This document shows positions 6,001-8,181 of a DNA stretch of 8,181 nt, in pieces (the first letter of the stretch is position 1; each line of letters starts with the position of its first letter). Location: contig DAIDAS010000242.1 of NCBI GenBank assembly GCA_027310505.1, positions 1 through 8,181 of the forward strand. The letters run 5' to 3'. The translations under genes and the position numbers were made by a program. The DNA comes from a bacterium. Lineage in GTDB: Bacteria > Pseudomonadota > Gammaproteobacteria > Burkholderiales > Methylophilaceae. Below the pieces are notes generated by a model that made no database searches, was not told the DNA's origin, and saw only the letters and a list, made by a program, of their open reading frames with translations.

Positions 6001-8181
6001 CACTCCCCGGAGTTGCCGATGAGGAACTGAACCCATCGAATGCAACGTAGGGAGCCGATAACTGTGCTACCCCATTCCCGGTCACTGTCAATAGATCAGA
6101 ATTTAAAGTAAGGGAGCCGGGCACCACCAGATTCAATCCGCTTTCCAGCGCGATATTGTCAATCCCTGCTGCCCTTGTACCCAAGTCACTGGTAAAGAAG
6201 TGTTCTTTCAGGTTAACTTTGTCAAATCCACCACTTGCAATCTGCTCGGCAGAAATTGAACCCTGCCCAAGAACCACACTGCCAGCCCGTACTTGACGGG
6301 CCTGAGTCACTGTCAGCACGACAGCAGGATCACTAATGCTGCCGCCACCATCGTCCATGGAAACATTAAGGCTGCCAGCCTTACCATTGCCTGTGGCAGT
6401 ACCGCGCAAATCCCCGTCCAACGCCATGCCGAGGACCGAGGAAATATTGATCGTGCCTGCCGCACCATGCAGGGTTTCCCGAGTACTGCCTTTGACACCA
6501 ACCACATCAACCAGGCCCGTAGTGCCTGAAACATCCAGCAAACTTCCCTGCCTCAAGGTCAGCAATTCGCCCGCTGCGACTGAAATACTGCCGCCCTGCA
6601 GCACATCAGCCTTACTCAGATTCGTGGCGCCTATCGGCACGGCATAGTACCCACGTGCAAGAAGATTAGCGGTGTCGGCGACTAATACATCAAATCCGCC
6701 GAGGGTGATATTGCCTGCGGGGGCGATCAAATTTCCATACACCCGGAGATCTGTACCCTTCACAGTGATATTGCCACGGTCACTCTTACCGATGACCGGC
6801 ACATCGGTTCGAATCTCGGTGTTAGGCAACACGGTCATCTTGGCTATACTAGTATTACCGCCAGTAGTATCTATTGCAGCGGAAAATGTGACGGACGTCG
6901 GCGTGCGCATGCCTTCCACCAACAACACCGGCGTTGCAATATCCGTGACGGCGGGGTTACCGCCATTGGATAGCCCCAATGAGTTGCCAGTCACCAGGTT
7001 TTGTATCGCCGAGAAGTTCGGCACCAGAGTTTGCATCTTGGGATGAATCAGCGTAGGTGCCCCTGTAGCATCACCGATGACAAACGAAGAATTACCTACC
7101 GACTTCGACGCTATCGAAAAGGACGAAAACCCACCTTGCTCGAAGAACGACGCAGGGAACCAAAGCGTACCGGCTACCGTTGGCGCTTGCCCGCCAACCT
7201 GAACATCGCTGCCAGTTCCCAGCGAAAAGCTACCACCTTTGCTAAAACCATAGGATTTGATCGAACCAAGCAATTGAGGCGTAGAACCCAATCCGGACCA
7301 TAGACTAATATCTCCGCCATTGCCGCCTGTCAGCTTGTTGCTTGCGTCAAGCCAGGCACCAGCGCTGGCATCCAACACACTGCCTTTGCCGAGCGTTAAT
7401 AAACCTGGTGAGTAAACTGGGGGGTTACTGCTGTCGCCATCTTTTCCTCTTTTACCGGACATCAAGCTTATGCCGCCACCATTTAGCACCAGTGGTGTGT
7501 GTATTGCATCAGCATTTGTGGAGGAGCTAGCAATCGTAGCAGGGTCATTTACCAATAATCCGGCCGTACTTAAAGTCACGCCATCTGCCACGAAGATGCC
7601 CTTAGGCAAATTACCAGGCACAAAACCTCCGTTCACAGATGGAGACACGACAGCTTTAATTACCCCACCCGGCGAGGTCATGTTGGCATTGATGTCAATC
7701 TCTGTTGCATTGAACGACACGCTCCCTTTGGGACCGGTATGAATGGCTGAATCCACCGTAATGGTGGTGGGGTTTACTGCATAATCAGAAAAACCAAGTG
7801 TTAGGTTATCGAAACCGTTGTCGAATATATTGGTATTAATGTGCGAGTCACCCGCAACCAGGGTGCTACCCGGAGCTGACAGATGAACAACACCACCGTT
7901 AAGAGTGACGTTCAAATTACCGCCAACAGGCGCTGTTTGGCGTTGCGTGCTTCCGATCACAGTGTGTGCCCGCAGCGTACCTTCCAGCAGCACATTTGTT
8001 GGATAAGCTGTTGTGGTAAAGCCAGACTGTACACCGGTGACTGTAAGACTTCCCGCTGCATAGCCTATGCTGGTAGCGGCGTGGAAGCTACCTCGCGGAT
8101 TCAAATCCCAGCTACGGGTGACGCCCCATTTGGCATCCGTGACAGCATAAGAGTCAGCCAGTCCTTGATACAGGACATTGG
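1..8181 (-). CDS. Giant filamentous haemagglutinin family exoprotein (TpsA-like, DUF3739 type), internal fragment, partial at both ends
   Basis: One minus-strand frame runs from 8179 to 2 without a stop, giving 2,726 codons; start and stop codons both lie outside the window. I translated it throughout and checked the phase at several points. The protein is rich in Gly, Ala, Ser, Thr, Asn and Val, has no cysteine that I could find, and shows the alternating pattern and G-x-x-[VIL]-D-[VI]-S-G turns of a right-handed beta-solenoid. Blocks I recall from proteobacterial 'filamentous hemagglutinin family' proteins occur in order: QGGFSSFSIAS, QGGVLRSP, DLEGSRFVPG, LPARYATMPGAY, RLPFDAGRLVLDA, RELRVRTGD, SWWPLIKEFNQGVAAFGGG and NNGDIDAGRGSKTA. 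Members are two-partner-secreted surface or released adhesins, often 3,000-5,000 residues, needing an outer-membrane TpsB pore. The secretion domain and signal peptide should lie upstream of 8181. Ligand and role (adhesion, aggregation, biofilm, possibly competition) are not shown by the sequence. Reading frame very sure; family sure; function inferred. Confidence 0.96.
2..415 (-). other. DUF3739-like C-terminal segment (cut by the window edge)
   Basis: From SGYGIIKTL (415) to the edge, 138 residues contain SSIDLLAPGGLISTGLPGG, TERGGAIRAF, then VITQYGSD and NNGDIDAGRGSKTAVS (238-158), and GSGIRAQTFDPDGPNGP near position 45. The Q/F-GSDI---W--NGDIDAGRGSKT core is the part I associate with the DUF3739 family ('filamentous haemagglutinin family outer membrane protein'). 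In relatives this is close to the C-terminus and is followed by a 'APRGV-DAGEAGI'-type strand, so the gene should end a few hundred bases or less below position 1. The assignment is from memory and was not searched. Confidence 0.75.
491..499 (-). other. RGD tripeptide
   Basis: CGT GGC GAT encodes Arg-Gly-Asp within SYARGDNAIATLIPAG, directly after the helical island. RGD in Bordetella FhaB has been linked to integrin binding. Here it falls in what I recall as a conserved 'RGY-AI-TLFP' segment of the family, so the tripeptide may be a chance variant of R-G-x-x-A-I. It is the only RGD I found in the window. Confidence 0.6.
515..787 (-). other. Predicted alpha-helical island inside the beta-solenoid
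   Basis: Residues 2465-2555 of the fragment change character: glycine falls and Ala, Leu, Glu, Gln, Arg, Tyr and Met rise. Segments such as KVADYIATYI, LAEYRQQTAKAVGDYMRDL, ADAMTQYLALDANRQAVFAY and HFSSELAATG read as four amphipathic helices. It sits between GGSITILAGYG-like strands (here ASITILAGYG) and the strands leading to the C-terminal segment. I recall a similar helical patch ('L-A--R-ALVLRVFY-ELR--GR') at this position in relatives, so it is probably a conserved family element. Role unknown; it could cap or project from the shaft. Confidence 0.65.
1841..1915 (-). other. Conserved block DASWWPLIKEFNQGVAAFGGGNVSL opening the C-terminal module
   Basis: Twenty-five residues (2089-2113) contain a Trp-Trp pair (codons 1906-1901), a short amphipathic stretch with KEF and QG, and a Gly triplet before the next solenoid strand. 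It is followed by SASIPTMGRY and, further on, GGGNLRVEAGGNIDGYYYTGRG. I recall this WW/W-F...F-QGV-AFGGG pattern followed by 'LPT-G' and 'GGY-V-RG' as a signature of the DUF3739-type C-terminal region. The Asp/Pro-rich IIMSDVDPNALP (about 1220-1187) is a later conserved landmark of the same module. Confidence 0.7.
3179..3307 (-). other. Conserved block GGRFELDARTL ... RELRVRTGDIVIAA
   Basis: Forty-three residues start with GGRFELDARTL, pass through an Asn-rich segment (NTTLNNGGFNSR) and end in RELRVRTGDIVIAA. From memory, the arrangement 'GG-L-LDL...GGF...R-LRVR-GDV' is typical of the middle-to-C-terminal part of DUF3739-type haemagglutinin proteins. It lies between two regular solenoid stretches and is followed by strands such as GGNIDVFG and GGNIELYAQ. 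No specific function is known to me. Confidence 0.65.
3787..3821 (-). repeat. Short 11-bp direct repeat in a Thr/Gly-rich stretch
   Basis: The plus-strand sequence tagtggtgcca occurs at 3787-3797 and 3811-3821, exactly 24 bp (8 codons) apart. It encodes the two Gly-Thr-Thr runs in GTGTTTFGNGGTTTTLSS. It lies in a long low-charge, Thr/Asn/Gly-rich part of the solenoid (about 4300-3700). It could be a trace of small in-frame duplication. Confidence 0.5.
4622..4693 (-). other. Hydrophilic Asp-Pro-rich linker
   Basis: Twenty-four codons encode a stretch with QDPKIP, NDPTK and DDPDG, that is, three Asp-Pro pairs with Lys and Thr between them and few hydrophobic residues. It follows the hydrophobic strand LNVGSLLLGGLRGA and precedes another strand, so it reads as a flexible loop or linker in the shaft. 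Asp-Pro bonds are chemically labile and are used as autocleavage sites in some surface proteins, but nothing else here shows processing. The DNA carries six GATC sites between 4628 and 4691, largely because Asp codons are followed by C. Confidence 0.55.
4709..4715 (-). repeat. Homopolymer tract G7 (coding strand) inside the exoprotein gene
   Basis: Seven C on the plus strand are read as G7 on the coding strand, giving two GGG glycine codons in the peptide LGGL. Poly-G tracts in surface-protein genes can vary in length by slippage and switch the gene off by frameshift. Seven is at the short end of tracts known to do this, so phase variation is only a possibility. The tract lies just before the Asp-Pro linker; a slip would remove roughly the C-terminal 1,570 or more residues. 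Confidence 0.6.
4904..5389 (-). other. Pro/Tyr-rich non-solenoid island with LPARYATMPGAY and RLPFDAGRLVLD
   Basis: About 162 residues (931-1092) break the solenoid pattern. They contain FAILPNRSGEYAPTG, then GIPGLAAGIYAKLPARYATMPGAY read across 5272-5201 in two parts, then a charged stretch with DHRDTRW and PAEYFFVSG, and end with PRLPFDAGRLVLD (4942-4904). The density of Pro, Tyr, Arg and Leu is quite unlike the Gly/Ser/Thr background. I recall a closely similar 'VPGL-AGTYTLLPARYALLPGA' and 'RLP-DAG-L-L-A' arrangement in other giant haemagglutinin family proteins, so it is a conserved module and not a local insertion. Its function is unknown to me; a globular domain projecting from the shaft is a reasonable inference. 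Confidence 0.7.
5393..5710 (-). other. Conserved block QGGVLRSP ... VDISGGGDLEGSRFVPG
   Basis: The segment opens with EIVQGGVLRSPFG (5710-5672) and continues through a Val/Ser-rich strand ending in SAEGQTLP (low end 5588). After a Tyr/Trp/Phe-rich stretch (YGGWQVAGSIYSFFD) it closes with GATVDISGGG (5461-5432) and FVPGIGG (5413-5393). From memory, this order of QGGVLR-P, a 'SADG' strand, and VD-SGGGDL followed by FVPGPGG is a signature of large DUF3739-type haemagglutinin proteins. I infer that it forms the lead-in to the non-solenoid island that follows. No catalytic motif is visible. Confidence 0.7.
5528..5534 (-). repeat. Homopolymer tract T7 (coding strand) inside the exoprotein gene
   Basis: Seven A on the plus strand form T7 on the coding strand, giving S-F-F-D (TCT TTT TTT GAT). 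It lies in the aromatic stretch between QGGVLRSP and VDISGGG. The tract is short for true phase variation but is a likely place for slippage or a sequencing length error. The frame is intact through it here. Confidence 0.55.
5711..8179 (-). other. N-terminal-side beta-solenoid of the exoprotein (residues 1-823 of the fragment)
   Basis: This part is built of short strands separated by Gly/Asn/Asp turns, as in GGSISVAAGELLTL or GNITVKGTDLRVYGN. A landmark is FEQGGFSSFSIAS (7144-7106, residues 346-358), which I recall as a conserved 'QGGF' block of this family. GSVLDASAG (7384-7358) and GSLLDVSG (6547-6524) are canonical solenoid turns. A basic, hydrophilic loop, SGKRGKDGDSSNPP (about 7463-7422), interrupts the solenoid and is probably surface exposed. 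I see no signal peptide or NPNL/NPNG-type secretion-domain motif, so the TPS domain must lie beyond 8181. Solenoid fold is inferred from pattern and family, not from a structure. Confidence 0.75.

Larger units (their letters stand above)
2729..7384 (-). repeat. Dispersed degenerate solenoid-turn motif G-[AS]-x-[VIL]-D-[VIA]-S-G
   Basis: The motif recurs along the protein: GSVLDASAG (7384-7358), GSLLDVSG (6547-6524), GATVDISGGG (5461-5432), GATIDVSGGG (3436-3407), GASIDVSGD (2899-2873) and the shorter GIDASG (2746-2729). It marks equivalent turns of beta-solenoid coils and is common in filamentous haemagglutinin-like proteins. At DNA level the copies differ by many synonymous changes, so they are not recent duplications. 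The span given covers first to last copy and is not a continuous array. Confidence 0.75.

Noticed and set aside
1..8181. Promoters, terminators, RNA genes, CRISPR arrays or insertion sequences
   Set aside because: The whole window is coding in one frame with no intergenic gap. I saw no regularly spaced repeats, terminal inverted repeats, tRNA-like folds or hairpin plus T-run terminators that needed an explanation beyond coding sequence.
1..8181. A contact-dependent inhibition toxin (CdiA) in place of an FHA-type adhesin
   Set aside because: I saw no VENN-type motif or C-terminal toxin within the window, and the visible 3' end resembles DUF3739-type proteins. The unseen C-terminus prevents a final exclusion.

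Overview
The whole window is a slice of one giant gene on the minus strand. A single reading frame (codons from 8179 down to 2, 2,726 complete codons) crosses it with no stop. Neither the start nor the end of the gene lies inside. There is no intergenic space, RNA gene, mobile element, CRISPR array, promoter or terminator. The plus-strand and minor minus-strand open frames are shadows of this gene.

The product is recognisable as a very large secreted exoprotein of the filamentous haemagglutinin family. It belongs to the branch annotated in proteobacteria as 'filamentous hemagglutinin family protein', with a DUF3739-type C-terminal region. It is rich in Gly, Ala, Ser, Thr, Asn and Val, I read no cysteine in it, and it has the short alternating beta-strand pattern of a right-handed beta-solenoid, with repeated turns of the form G-[AS]-x-[VIL]-D-[VI]-S-G. 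Blocks that I recall as conserved in this branch appear in the expected order.

Layout along the protein (high to low coordinates): a beta-solenoid that would follow the N-terminal secretion domain (8179 to about 5710); a conserved block QGGVLRSP...VDISGGGDL...FVPG (5710-5393); a Pro/Tyr-rich non-solenoid island with LPARYATMPGAY (5389-4904); an Asp-Pro linker (4693-4622); a Thr/Asn/Gly-rich low-charge solenoid (about 4300-3700); a block GGRFELDA...RELRVRTGD (3307-3179); a GC-rich solenoid (about 3000-2500); a WW...EFNQGVAAFGGG block (1915-1841) leading into the C-terminal module; a predicted helical island followed by an RGD tripeptide (787-491); and the DUF3739-like segment (415 to the window edge).

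By family knowledge, the missing N-terminus (above 8181) should carry a signal peptide and a haemagglutination-activity/TPS domain, and the C-terminus should lie a short way below position 1. Export would be by two-partner secretion through an outer-membrane TpsB/FhaC-type transporter, not visible here. The organism is probably a Gram-negative proteobacterium, most plausibly a betaproteobacterium. This rests on family memory and moderate, uneven GC, so it is only a suggestion. I do not see an undescribed multi-gene system. The points worth following are inside the protein: the helical/RGD island, the LPARY island, the homopolymer tracts and the compositional mosaic.
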